From IMG/VR virus record IMGVR_UViG_3300032240_001244, positions 23,182-87,181 of that record: a stretch of 64,000 nucleotides of DNA; one strand, 5' to 3'. Position numbers and translations under genes: made by a program. Positions within the stretch are counted from its first letter, which is position 1. Each line of letters opens with the position of its first letter. Source of the DNA: a virus. This document shows, one piece after another, positions 35,370-43,161 of this stretch. Below the pieces are notes generated by a model. It was not told the DNA's origin, searched no databases, and was given only the letters and a program-made list of their open reading frames with translations.

Positions 35370-35906
35370 ATGAAAAAATTTATTATTGATCCACTGCACT
35401 CAGAAATTGGGTTTAAAATTAAACACTTAATGATTTCGACTGTGACAGGTAATTTTGGAAAATTTAACGCAACTATGGAATCGGAATCGAGCGATTTTAC
35501 AGATGCAAAAATTAATTTTACAGCAGACGTTAATGCTCTGTCTACTAATATTTCCGATAGAGATCATCACTTAAAGTCACCTGATTTTTTTGATACAGAT
35601 AATTTTCCGAATATTACATTTGAGTCAACTAAAGTTGAAAAATTAGGAGAAGAATACGAAGTTTCTGGCAATCTAACTATTAAAAGCGTAACCCTACCAG
35701 TAAAGCTTAAAGGTACATACAATGGTAATGACGTTGATGCTTACGGACAAACAAAGTACGGTTTTGAGTTAGAGGGTAAAATTAACCGTAAGGATTGGGG
35801 ATTGACTTTTAATTTAGAAGGCGGCAAGGGCAGTTTACTTATTGGCGACGAAGTTAGACTTATAGTTAGTATTCAAATGACTGAACTCCAAAAAATAGAA
35901 GAGTAG
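35370..35906 (+). CDS. YceI-like lipid-binding protein without signal peptide
   Basis: 178 residues. FIIDPLHSEIGFKIKHL and TGNFGKFNATM at the start, SPDFFDTDNFPNITFES, and the late GKINRKDWGLTFN match the YceI lipocalin-like barrel that binds isoprenoids. Usual YceI proteins are exported; this one starts directly at the domain, so it should be cytoplasmic. It heads the operon with histidine kinase and receiver genes (2-7 base gaps), so it may act as a ligand-sensing or carrier partner. Confidence 0.85.
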   Translation: MKKFIIDPLHSEIGFKIKHLMISTVTGNFGKFNATMESESSDFTDAKINFTADVNALSTNISDRDHHLKSPDFFDTDNFPNITFESTKVEKLGEEYEVSGNLTIKSVTLPVKLKGTYNGNDVDAYGQTKYGFELEGKINRKDWGLTFNLEGGKGSLLIGDEVRLIVSIQMTELQKIEE

Positions 35907-35908
35907 TA

Positions 35909-36793
35909 ATGGATAATAAAAATAAAATACTACTGGTAGTATCGGCATTAATCATGATTACATTCTTTGTAATAAAATCATTGTCTGTATTTGAATTAAT
36001 AGAATACACTAAACGCGTACAAGTATTCGAGTACCTTTGTTTTATTTTATTCTGCCCGCCGTCATTTATTTTTGTTAAGAATTTTTTAAGAAAAAAAGAC
36101 GGAGAACATCAACGGACGGTTGACCAATTAAGTTATAAAAATACATACTTAGAACACGCTGCTAAGATACTCAGGCACGATATGCACTCAGGAATCAATG
36201 TTTATATGCCAAAGGGTATCTCAGCGATAGAAAGAAAGTTACCCGGGGAAATAATAGAACGCTATAAATTAGAAAATTCTTTAAAATTATTAAAAGAGGG
36301 TTTATTGCATACTCAAAAAGTTTATAGAGGAGTTTATGAGTTTACTAATTTGGTTAAAGAAGGTAGTGGTATTGAATTAAAACCACATAAACTTTCTAAT
36401 ATTTTAATTTCGTATTTGGATTCAACATCATACAAAGAACAAGTTATATTCGATAGTTTTAGTTTACCGACTATTAATGTAAATGAACCTTTGTTTTGTA
36501 CCGCTATAGATAACTTGATTAGAAATGGTTTAAAGTATAATGATAGTGAAACTAAAGTTGTTGCTGTATATATGTTAGATGATAATACTTTAGTTGTTCA
36601 AGATAATGGCCGAGGAATGACAAATGAAGAATTTACCTATATGTCAAAGACAAATACTCGTAAAGAAAATCAAAAAGAAACTGGTTCCGGTTTAGGATTG
36701 GGTATTTGTGTTGCAATTTTGAATGAACATGGATTTAGTGCTAGTTGTGATAAAATTGAAGAAGGAACTCAAATTAAAATTAAAATTAAATAA
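35909..36793 (+). CDS. Membrane histidine kinase
   Basis: Two membrane helices (about 3-24 and 39-60) with almost no periplasmic loop suggest sensing in the membrane or from inside. The phospho-acceptor region LRHDMHSGIN has H90 followed by D. The GHKL ATP domain shows the N-box AIDNLIRNGLKYND (N202, N206), G1 VVQDNGRGMT and G2 GSGLGLGI. All catalytic elements are intact. 294 residues. The gene starts two bases after the YceI-like stop, and the receiver gene follows by six bases, forming a complete two-component pair in a phage. Confidence 0.9.
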   Translation: MDNKNKILLVVSALIMITFFVIKSLSVFELIEYTKRVQVFEYLCFILFCPPSFIFVKNFLRKKDGEHQRTVDQLSYKNTYLEHAAKILRHDMHSGINVYMPKGISAIERKLPGEIIERYKLENSLKLLKEGLLHTQKVYRGVYEFTNLVKEGSGIELKPHKLSNILISYLDSTSYKEQVIFDSFSLPTINVNEPLFCTAIDNLIRNGLKYNDSETKVVAVYMLDDNTLVVQDNGRGMTNEEFTYMSKTNTRKENQKETGSGLGLGICVAILNEHGFSASCDKIEEGTQIKIKIK

Positions 36794-36799
36794 AAAAAA

Positions 36800-37231
36800 A
36801 TGATAAAATCAATTTTATTAGTAGACGATGAAAGTTTATTTCATCTTGTTTTTGAAGATGCGTGTAGCCTATTAGACATTGCATTACATCTCCATAGTAT
36901 AGACAGCTCGGATAAAGCTGAAAAATTATTTAAAGACTGGAATAAAAATCCAAATACTCGACCAGAGTGTGTTTTTGTTGATTTAAACATAGTCGGCAGC
37001 TCTTATGATGGTATTGAGCTTATTCGTAAGATTAATTTTGAATACGGTAATGGCGTTGTTATAGGAATAATTTCATCAAGTTCGGATAAAATGGAACAGG
37101 CTAAAGCAATACAAGCAGGAGCACAATTTTGGATTGTTAAATCAGATGAAATTGAACCTAGGCTCGAGGAATTTAAAAAAGACTATAGTGCATATCTAAA
37201 TAAAACCGCTTCTTTTAAAGTTTATCAGTAA
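36800..37231 (+). CDS. Stand-alone response-regulator receiver
   Basis: 143 residues, a single REC domain: LVDDES (D9, D10), phospho-acceptor VFVDLN (D61), ISSSSD switch residues and the conserved Lys in IVKSDE (near 114). No output domain follows, so it would act by binding a partner, as CheY or Spo0F do. The adjacent kinase is its likely phospho-donor. Confidence 0.92.
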   Translation: MIKSILLVDDESLFHLVFEDACSLLDIALHLHSIDSSDKAEKLFKDWNKNPNTRPECVFVDLNIVGSSYDGIELIRKINFEYGNGVVIGIISSSSDKMEQAKAIQAGAQFWIVKSDEIEPRLEEFKKDYSAYLNKTASFKVYQ

Positions 37232-37244
37232 TAACTTCTAGCTT

Positions 37245-37805
37245 ATGATCAAATTTAATGCCGAATTAAAAAAACAAATAATCGACATTTACAATAAAAA
37301 TGGTATTTTTTTAGAGGGTAATATTCTTAAACTCATAGATGCTGAAAACGATAATCAATTTAAAGATTATCTTGAGAGGGCGATTAATAACGACAAAGAA
37401 ACCAGAAAAAAAAGATTAGATGTTACAAAACAAATTCAATCTCAAAATAAAGAATTGGTTGCAGCGCAGGAAAATAATTCTAAATTAATGGCAGAGCTCA
37501 CTGAAGCTCTACAAAAGGCTGAACGTGCAAAAAAAGACGCAGAAGATGATTTAGACTTATTACAAAAGAAGACCCAAACTGAGTTAATTGGAACAATCGT
37601 TAAAGTTGCTCTTGCTATTGTTATAGGCATAGGCGTTATGACCACTCTGTTATTTGCTACTGCATTTTTTTTAAATAAAGACACTACCTTATTAGGTAAT
37701 GCCTGGTCAAACATGTTTGGAATACTATTAACAAATTCTTTTAGTATTATTGGTACTATTATGGGAGTTAAGTATGCGACTGAAAATGGAAAAACTAAGA
37801 CTTAA
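37245..37805 (+). CDS. Coiled-coil membrane protein of the signalling cassette
   Basis: 186 residues. An acidic and basic N-terminal region leads into a long helix (about 45-110) rich in Gln, Glu, Lys and Ala that should form a coiled coil. Two hydrophobic helices follow (about 115-143 and 155-180). It starts 13 bases after the receiver, so it is probably the output or effector of the two-component pair. No family recognised. Confidence 0.75.
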   Translation: MIKFNAELKKQIIDIYNKNGIFLEGNILKLIDAENDNQFKDYLERAINNDKETRKKRLDVTKQIQSQNKELVAAQENNSKLMAELTEALQKAERAKKDAEDDLDLLQKKTQTELIGTIVKVALAIVIGIGVMTTLLFATAFFLNKDTTLLGNAWSNMFGILLTNSFSIIGTIMGVKYATENGKTKT

Positions 37806-37937
37806 TAAATTTTGACACGCACGGCAACCGAAAGCATACTAGACACTGCTTAGGCAATGCGAGCAATCACGAAGAATACCTCACAGTGCGTAGGTAAGCT
37901 CTAAGTTCTTCTGACCGTGGGGAAAGGCCCATCATAT

Positions 37938-38028
37938 AGTCAGGTGGCGGAATGGTATTCGTTACAATGTGGGAAGACCCCTGCAACGTTCTAAAACCAC
38001 ACTACAGGTTCGAATCCTGTCCTGGCTA
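37938..38028 (+). tRNA. tRNA-like element 1, 91 nt, no clear anticodon arm
   Basis: AGTCAGG pairs with CCTGGCT (38021-38027, one G-U), A38028 as discriminator. A perfect T-arm ACAGG-TTCGAAT-CCTGT (38004-38020) abuts the acceptor as in real tRNAs. The TGGCGGAATGGTA stretch resembles tRNA-Leu-type D arms. I scanned the middle for a 5-bp stem with a 7-base loop and found none; TGTGG/CCACA pair but enclose 24 bases. It may be a class II tRNA with an unusual fold, a tRNA carrying an insertion, or a tRNA mimic. CCA not encoded. Confidence 0.5.
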
Positions 38029-38149
38029 CGAGGGGAAAGTAACTTAAAGGGAGCCCCAAATGGAGAATCTGTAAAATCTTTCTAGGTTATATACAGTGCG
38101 ACCGCCGGTAAAGATCTCAGCAAGTGACACACGGGGAGAGACCCGACCA

Positions 38150-38228
38150 AGTCAGGTGGGCGTAATGCGGGATGGTTCCCAAGTCCAATAGAATGGTTGC
38201 TTATCCGGTTCGAGTCCGGCCCTGACTA
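38150..38228 (+). tRNA. tRNA-like element 2, 79 nt, weak anticodon arm
   Basis: AGTCAGG pairs perfectly with CCTGACT (38221-38227); A38228 is the discriminator. T-arm TCCGG-TTCGAGT-CCGGC (38204-38220) has one end mismatch. A possible anticodon arm GGATG-GTTCCCA-AGTCC (4 bp plus G-A) would read UCC (Gly codon GGA), but the D arm is very short and the variable region long. The first ten bases equal those of element 1, so the two are relatives. CCA not encoded. Confidence 0.5.
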
Positions 38229-38264
38229 CGCTGTTGTTCTTTGACATATAAGGAGAATCAAATT

Positions 38265-38540
38265 ATGGATACATTATCATTCGCTTTAGGGATTGCGACT
38301 GTGGTGGTTATTGCTATTGCAATAGTTGCTGTTTATGCTTTCTTTAAGGTAAGAGAAGTAAAACAAGACAATAGTCTTTTTATTATGGATTTAGATAAAA
38401 GATTTGAAGATTTATATAACCTTCTAGGTAGAAATGAAGAAGCAATAAATCGGAAAATATATGAAGTAGAGCGAGATGTATACTCTGCATTAGACTCAAG
38501 ATTAGATAAACTAGAAAGTAAATTAACAATTAAAAAATAA
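38265..38540 (+). CDS. Small membrane protein with coiled coil, 91 aa
   Basis: Start set at ATG 38265 because AAGGAG lies nine bases upstream; an in-frame ATG at 38241 precedes that site. One membrane helix (about 5-27) is followed by a charged coiled-coil tail rich in Glu, Asp, Lys and Leu. Resembles the N-anchored small proteins elsewhere in the genome (9552). No family recognised. Confidence 0.72.
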   Translation: MDTLSFALGIATVVVIAIAIVAVYAFFKVREVKQDNSLFIMDLDKRFEDLYNLLGRNEEAINRKIYEVERDVYSALDSRLDKLESKLTIKK

Positions 38541-38567
38541 AAAATAAGTTAAAGAACAACAGCGCCC

Positions 38568-38641
38568 GGACTTATAGCTCAGTCGGTTAGAGCATCTGAC
38601 TCATAATCAGAGGGTCCCTGGTTCAAGCCCAGGTGAGTCCA
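38568..38641 (+). tRNA. tRNA with CAU anticodon (Met or modified Ile)
   Basis: Clean cloverleaf: acceptor GGACTTA/TGAGTCC, D arm AGCTCAGTCGGTTAGAGC, anticodon stem TCTGA-CTCATAA-TCAGA with CAU, and T-arm CCTGG-TTCAAGC-CCAGG. Discriminator A; CCA is not encoded. CAU may decode AUG, or AUA if the cytidine is modified to lysidine; the genome uses many AUA codons. I cannot decide from sequence alone. Confidence 0.93.
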
Positions 38642-38671
38642 CTAAAATTTATTAAACATAAAATAAAAACT

Positions 38672-38878
38672 ATGAAAAAACCAATCACCATTCTATTTTT
38701 TTTATTATTGACATTAATTTCCAGTTGTTCAGTATATGTAAAGCCTGCTGTATGGAAACTAAGGCATGGAAATAGGACTACTTATGGATACTGGAGATGC
38801 CCATCTGTAAACCCTTATAGACATCAGTTTAAAATGGTGAGAAAGAAAGCTTTTAAAATAAGACTAATTAAACATTAA
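38672..38878 (+). CDS. Small basic lipoprotein, 68 aa
   Basis: Start placed at ATG 38672, giving the signal MKKPITILFFLLLTLISSC with C19 as lipid cysteine; a longer frame would run into the tRNA. The mature part is strongly basic and Tyr/Trp-rich (KLRHGNRTTYGYWRCP). A positively charged lipoprotein may bind surface polymers or nucleic acids. No family recognised. Confidence 0.7.
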   Translation: MKKPITILFFLLLTLISSCSVYVKPAVWKLRHGNRTTYGYWRCPSVNPYRHQFKMVRKKAFKIRLIKH

Positions 38879-38882
38879 TAGC

Positions 38883-39107
38883 ATGAAAGCAACACTAGAA
38901 TTCGATCTGCCAGATGATCAAATAGATTTTGATTTTGCAACTAAAGGGCAAAAGTATTACAGCACTCTTTGGGAAATGGATCAATGGTTGAGAAGTCAGA
39001 TAAAATATAACGAGAAGCTAACTGATGAACAACATGATACATACGAAGCGTGTAGAGATCAGCTTAGAGAAATAATGAATGATAATAGTGTATCCTTTGA
39101 TGATTAA
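38883..39107 (+). CDS. Conserved small phage protein, 74 aa
   Basis: MKATLEFDLPDDQIDF...AIKGQ-like KGQKYYSTLWEMDQWLRSQIKY belongs to a widespread small family in tailed phages (M+A.LEF.LPe...F..A.KG..+...LW++DQ+LR..+K). The function is unknown. Lies four bases after the lipoprotein gene. Confidence 0.8.
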   Translation: MKATLEFDLPDDQIDFDFATKGQKYYSTLWEMDQWLRSQIKYNEKLTDEQHDTYEACRDQLREIMNDNSVSFDD

Positions 39108-39117
39108 TAAATAGTTT

Positions 39118-39744
39118 ATGGAAAACAGTAAGTTTTATGTAAAGACTCCTTTCAAAGAAAGGTTTATAGATTTTATGAAAGGTCTATTGTTTTGGAAAGG
39201 AAGGAAGAAAGGTATGATTCATACTAGAGATATTAAGTGGGATGACATCCGTGCTGTGTTCTTTCCTAAAAACTTCTACGAGAAATACAAATACTTAGGA
39301 TCTGTGCCATGGAAGGAAGAAGGGGATATCTTTAAAGCTATGGAGCCATTAGTTATATTCATGGACTACAAGGCAAAACCATGGTGGTGTCCGAGATGGT
39401 TCTTAAGATTCTTACATTTGTTTGGTTCTGATAATTCTATTGTAAGAGTTCGGAACAGGACTCTATCTACTCTGGGACATAGGATCACAGGAGGTTACCT
39501 GATATTTGATTTTAAAACAAAATGGCAGAGTTACGATCTTAGAATCAGTGTATACGGTACTAGTCAAATGCAGGACCTATCTGACGCAATAGAGCGTAAG
39601 TTCTACGATGATGGAGTTAGGGTAGATTTGTATGAACAAATACTAGAACTAGACCCGAATACAAAATTCAGTCCAGGACATCTACCATCAGATCTAAGAA
39701 TTGAACTTGATAGATTAGAAAATTTAATTGAAAAAAATAAATAA
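39118..39744 (+). CDS. Hypothetical protein, 208 aa
   Basis: Basic, Trp- and Phe-rich; PWWCPRWFLRFLHLF looks amphipathic and may lie at a membrane. The C-terminal half has an IFDFKTKWQSYDLRISVYG beta segment and a polar helix. No known family. Same operon as its neighbours. Confidence 0.72.
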   Translation: MENSKFYVKTPFKERFIDFMKGLLFWKGRKKGMIHTRDIKWDDIRAVFFPKNFYEKYKYLGSVPWKEEGDIFKAMEPLVIFMDYKAKPWWCPRWFLRFLHLFGSDNSIVRVRNRTLSTLGHRITGGYLIFDFKTKWQSYDLRISVYGTSQMQDLSDAIERKFYDDGVRVDLYEQILELDPNTKFSPGHLPSDLRIELDRLENLIEKNK

Positions 39745-39747
39745 GTT

Positions 39748-39909
39748 ATGAAAACATTTGGATTATTTATGCTAATATGGTTAGCATCTGTTTTGGCATC
39801 ATTTAATATATGGAAGGGTACATCCGAAAACGAAATGCTTGAAATGATATTCGCAACGCAATTTGCTTATATTATGTATAGATTAGTTAAGGAAGAAAAT
39901 AAAGACTAA
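39748..39909 (+). CDS. Small membrane protein, 53 aa
   Basis: ATG 39748 (GTTATG context) to TAA 39907-39909. One or two hydrophobic helices (about 3-20 and 34-47) and a charged C-terminus (RLVKEENKD). It fills the gap exactly between two genes on the same strand. No family recognised. Confidence 0.72.
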   Translation: MKTFGLFMLIWLASVLASFNIWKGTSENEMLEMIFATQFAYIMYRLVKEENKD

Positions 39910-39912
39910 ATT

Positions 39913-40182
39913 ATGGAGAATAATCGTAGATCATTTTTTAAAGGACTGGCAGCATTCGCAGCAGGAGTAGTATCAGCTAAGGTAGCATCTTACACTCCAA
40001 AGAAAGAAGAACCGAAAGAGTTAATGATGGTATCTAGTACAATTACTATTAAACATGGAAATGAAGAATATCATCCACTTGTAGTAAAGAAAACAGACGC
40101 AGATGGATTGGTATATGAAGAACCGAAAAGTCCATTTAGCATAAATTCAGGAACACCTAAAATTAGAGAAGCAAACGTATGA
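39913..40182 (+). CDS. Small protein with twin-arginine-like signal, 89 aa
   Basis: NNRRSFFKGLAAFAAGVVSA at the N-terminus has the RRxFFK core and hydrophobic stretch of Tat export signals (residues 3-22). The rest is a polar, Lys/Glu/Pro-rich segment without a motif. If exported it would be folded in the cytoplasm first. It ends in a four-base overlap with the next gene. Confidence 0.65.
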   Translation: MENNRRSFFKGLAAFAAGVVSAKVASYTPKKEEPKELMMVSSTITIKHGNEEYHPLVVKKTDADGLVYEEPKSPFSINSGTPKIREANV

Positions 40183-40607
40183 GCCTAAAACCTATCCATA
40201 AGTTTAACGGAGGTATAGGGGCAACCTTATGCAATTCCTGTAGAGTTATCATATCAGAAGGTCATACAGATTTTCTATACTGCAAAGAGTGCGATCCTAT
40301 ATACTACAAAGCAAAGCAGGAAGAAGAGATAGAGATTGATTATAAAGATGAATCAAAGTATAGATTGTATAGATCGGATGGACTACAGAAGAGAGGAGAA
40401 AGTGCTATGTGGGTAGAATGGAATGAAAATGGTACATTTAAAGTCAGTCATAAAGAACCGGCTGTAGGCAGGAGTCTTATTATAGATGGGAATAAATTTA
40501 CTTATACATGGTTGACAACTCCTGTAAAAGAAATTTTGGAGCAGAAAGAAAATTTCATTAGCTTTACAACTAATAACAGCCAGTATAAACTATATACGTA
40601 TGAATAA
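40179..40607 (+). CDS. Zinc-finger-like hypothetical protein, 142 aa
   Basis: CNSCRVIISEGHTDFLYCKEC gives a four-cysteine metal site (about 17-37). The remaining part is a basic, beta-rich domain with a WVEWNENGTFKV strand. Overlaps both neighbours (four bases with the Tat-like gene, eight with thyA), a tight operon. No family recognised. Confidence 0.72.
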   Translation: MSLKPIHKFNGGIGATLCNSCRVIISEGHTDFLYCKECDPIYYKAKQEEEIEIDYKDESKYRLYRSDGLQKRGESAMWVEWNENGTFKVSHKEPAVGRSLIIDGNKFTYTWLTTPVKEILEQKENFISFTTNNSQYKLYTYE

Positions 40608-41715
40608 CTTGGACCGCCAATACAAAGAGCTACTACTTCAGATTATACATTTTGGAGTAGATAAAAAAGATAGAACAGGTACAGGAACCAAATCAATTTT
40701 CGGTTGGCAGATCAGACACAACATGAAAGAAGGGTTTCCATTATTAACTACAAAGAAGATGGCTTGGAAAACTATAGTGACCGAACTGCTGTGGTTTTTA
40801 AGAGGTGATACAAACATCAAATACCTTGTTGATAATGGTTGCCATATTTGGGATGGTGATGCTTATAAAAATTATTGTAAAAAGGTAATTCGTGATAAGG
40901 ATATTCTAAATTATTTAAAATCATATTCGCAGGACACAGACGGTGTTCCCACTATTGAACTTTATTCTAAAGAAGAGTTTATCAATAAGATAAAAACAGA
41001 CGAGAGATGGGCAAATAGTTGGGGTGATTTAGGACCAATCTATGGTAAGCAATGGAGAGAATGGGAAATATACAATAATGATGACGGGCCACCATGGCGA
41101 GATGTAGACCAAATTGCAAACTTAATATCGGAACTCAAAACAAATCCCGATAGCAGACGTTTAATGGTTAATGCTTGGAATGTGGCAAAGTTGGACCATA
41201 TGGTTTTACCACCTTGTCATTATGGATTTCAAGTTTATACGAGAGAGTTGAGTATAAAAGAACGAATTGAATTATGGGAGAAAATACCTACTAGAAATGT
41301 TATGGATTTTCCAATTGGAGAACTCACAGAAGAACAATATCATGAGGTATTAGATAAAATTGGAGTACAAAGAAGAGCAATCTCACTAATGTGGAATCAA
41401 CGTTCAGTAGATACATTCCTTGGTTTACCATTCAACATAGCATCTTATGGATTGCTACTTGAAATCATAGCCAAAGAAGTAAACATGATCCCAGAAGAAT
41501 TGATTGGTAATTTAGGTGATGTTCATTTATACAATAATCATTTAGAACAAGCAGCAGAACAATGTTCAAGACATCCTTATGAATTACCTAAATTAAAAAT
41601 TAATTTTGATGTTGTTCATAAAGATTGGGAATGTTTACCTCCTTATAATGTTTCTGATTTCACAATAGAAAACTATCAATCACACACAGCGATCAAAGCA
41701 CCGCTGTCAAATTAA
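40600..41715 (+). CDS. thyA: Thymidylate synthase ThyA
   Basis: Methylates dUMP with methylene-tetrahydrofolate. Motifs: DRTGTGTKSIFG, TTKKMAWKTI, ELLWFLRGDTN, GPIYGKQWR, SRRLMVNAWN, the catalytic LPPCHYGFQVY, then ISLMWNQRSVDTFLGLPFN, GDVHLYNNHLEQA and a late IKAPLSN end. 371 residues; about 100 more than E. coli ThyA because of an insertion after WDGDAY (about 90-140, as in some Gram-positive enzymes) and one after the active site (about 215-250). Works with the dUTPase at 9757. Confidence 0.95.
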   Translation: MNNLDRQYKELLLQIIHFGVDKKDRTGTGTKSIFGWQIRHNMKEGFPLLTTKKMAWKTIVTELLWFLRGDTNIKYLVDNGCHIWDGDAYKNYCKKVIRDKDILNYLKSYSQDTDGVPTIELYSKEEFINKIKTDERWANSWGDLGPIYGKQWREWEIYNNDDGPPWRDVDQIANLISELKTNPDSRRLMVNAWNVAKLDHMVLPPCHYGFQVYTRELSIKERIELWEKIPTRNVMDFPIGELTEEQYHEVLDKIGVQRRAISLMWNQRSVDTFLGLPFNIASYGLLLEIIAKEVNMIPEELIGNLGDVHLYNNHLEQAAEQCSRHPYELPKLKINFDVVHKDWECLPPYNVSDFTIENYQSHTAIKAPLSN

Positions 41716-41720
41716 AATAA

Positions 41721-42872
41721 ATGAGGTATAAAATAAGACCGTCGGGAGTAGGGACAAGGGTTATAGAAGAGGGAACAAGATATTATGATACTGAATATCC
41801 ACATGAGTTTCCTATAGGTAATTATTTTGTAGATAAGTTTAAGTGTCTCCCATCTTTCTTTGATAGCGGAAAGAATAAATATAAGATGGATGTGCATAAG
41901 TGTTTCCTCCTAAACAAAGACTTTGATCTAATATGGACATATACCAAACCAACAAAAGACGGTATAGATACCATAGTGCAAGTATTTGAAGGGGAAAACA
42001 TGTTAGTAGTAATTAAGTACAAAGGAACTCCTAAAAACTTATTAGGGAGCTTAAATCATTTTGAGAGCCCAGAAGAAGAGGAGTCATCACCAGACTATGC
42101 AATGGTATCAATATATCATAGCAATACAGATTTACTGAACAGTATAAATAAAAAGATAAGTAAATATGTACAAGACTCAAAAGTAAAATCTAAGATATCT
42201 TTATTGACAAGCACTCGTGCTGGATTAAGTACAGTGGAACAAAACATAAAGCAAACCGATATAGACATACCTCTAAACTACGGTGAAGGTTTTGTAAAGG
42301 TACACGAGAAGATTATAGAAAAACTGAATGAAGACAGAGGTAAGGGGTTAGTACTTCTTCATGGAGTACCTGGAACGGGGAAGACCAATTACATTAGACA
42401 CCTATGCGGAAAACTTAAAAAAGAAGTTATATTTTTGCCTCCATTCATGGCAGACAATATAGCTAGCCCGGACTTCATAACATTTCTTCTGGATCATACT
42501 AACTCTATATTGGTAATAGAAGATGCAGAGAAAGTAGTATTAGATAGGGAAGGAGATGGTAGTAGTAGACAAGGGGTATCTAACCTATTGAATATTACAG
42601 ATGGATTACTTAGCGACTGCCTATCTATACAGATACTAGCCACGTTTAATACCAGCAGAGATAGAATAGATAAAGCATTATTGAGAAAAGGAAGATTGAT
42701 TGCAGAATGGAAGTTTGATGCACTTAATGTAGAAGACACTAACAAACTATTGAAGAGCATAGGAAGGGGGGATGTATCAAACAAGCCTATGACACTGACA
42801 GAGATCTATAACATTGATGAAGAGGTTAACGTAGTGCAGGAAGAGAGAAGGGCTATAGGTTTTGGAAGATAG
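41721..42872 (+). CDS. AAA+ ATPase
   Basis: 383 residues. The N-terminal 190 residues are unique to this protein type. The C-terminal AAA module has Walker A HGVPGTGKT (about 215-223), Walker B ILVIEDAE, sensor 1 LATFNTSRD and the arginine region LRKGRLIAEW. The single AAA domain after a unique N-terminal part resembles BCS1/Vps4-like phage ATPases. Could remodel proteins or DNA during replication. Starts five bases after thyA. Confidence 0.85.
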   Translation: MRYKIRPSGVGTRVIEEGTRYYDTEYPHEFPIGNYFVDKFKCLPSFFDSGKNKYKMDVHKCFLLNKDFDLIWTYTKPTKDGIDTIVQVFEGENMLVVIKYKGTPKNLLGSLNHFESPEEEESSPDYAMVSIYHSNTDLLNSINKKISKYVQDSKVKSKISLLTSTRAGLSTVEQNIKQTDIDIPLNYGEGFVKVHEKIIEKLNEDRGKGLVLLHGVPGTGKTNYIRHLCGKLKKEVIFLPPFMADNIASPDFITFLLDHTNSILVIEDAEKVVLDREGDGSSRQGVSNLLNITDGLLSDCLSIQILATFNTSRDRIDKALLRKGRLIAEWKFDALNVEDTNKLLKSIGRGDVSNKPMTLTEIYNIDEEVNVVQEERRAIGFGR

Positions 42873-42900
42873 TATTTAATAACAATCAAAATAGACAGTT

Positions 42901-43110
42901 ATGGCAAACACAAAGAGTCAACAACAGAAGCTGTTCAATTACCTTCGCAGGACAGGTAAAATTACAGCTAAACAAGCAGAGAAGATGTTCGGTACAAAAA
43001 ACCTTCGTGCTAGGATCACTAACTTGCGTGAGCAAGGATGGGAAATTGAATCAGTCCGCAATCCTAAGAATCCTCGTACTGTTACCTATATGGTAAGGGC
43101 TACTGCTTAA
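42901..43110 (+). CDS. Winged-helix DNA-binding protein, 69 aa
   Basis: QQKLFNYLRRTGKITAKQAE...LRARITNLREQGWEIE is a small winged helix (helix-turn-helix plus hairpin PRTVTYMVR). Common in phages as a transcription regulator. It is followed by a strong terminator, so it may be expressed at high level from an operon end. Confidence 0.78.
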   Translation: MANTKSQQQKLFNYLRRTGKITAKQAEKMFGTKNLRARITNLREQGWEIESVRNPKNPRTVTYMVRATA

Positions 43111-43115
43111 TTTAA

Positions 43116-43146
43116 AAAGCCGGAGGGAGAAATCTCTCCGGTTTTA
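43116..43146 (+). terminator. Rho-independent terminator after the winged-helix gene
   Basis: CCGGAG(G)GAGA and TCTCTCCGG form a stem of nine pairs with a short AA(A) loop, then TTTTAATT. Located within 7 bases after the stop of 42901-43110. The A-rich left side might allow weaker use in the other direction. Confidence 0.85.
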
Positions 43147-43161
43147 ATTAAAAAAATCAAC

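Larger units (their letters stand above)
37806..38264 (+). other. RNA-rich gap with paired helices around two tRNA-like elements
   Basis: 459 bases without a protein gene. ACGCAC (37817-37822) pairs with GTGCGT (37886-37891). GGGG (38032-38035) can pair with CCCC (38054-38057), and CGGG/CCCG form a hairpin at 38132-38145. Two tRNA-like elements are listed separately. The 3' end runs into TTCTTTGACATA and a clear AAGGAG ribosome site (38250-38255) before ATG 38265, one of the few Shine-Dalgarno sites in the window. Confidence 0.6.

Noticed and set aside
37938-38228. Two ordinary tRNA genes
   Set aside because: Acceptor and T-arms fit, but element 1 has no 5-bp/7-base anticodon arm and element 2 only a weak one; listed as tRNA-like.
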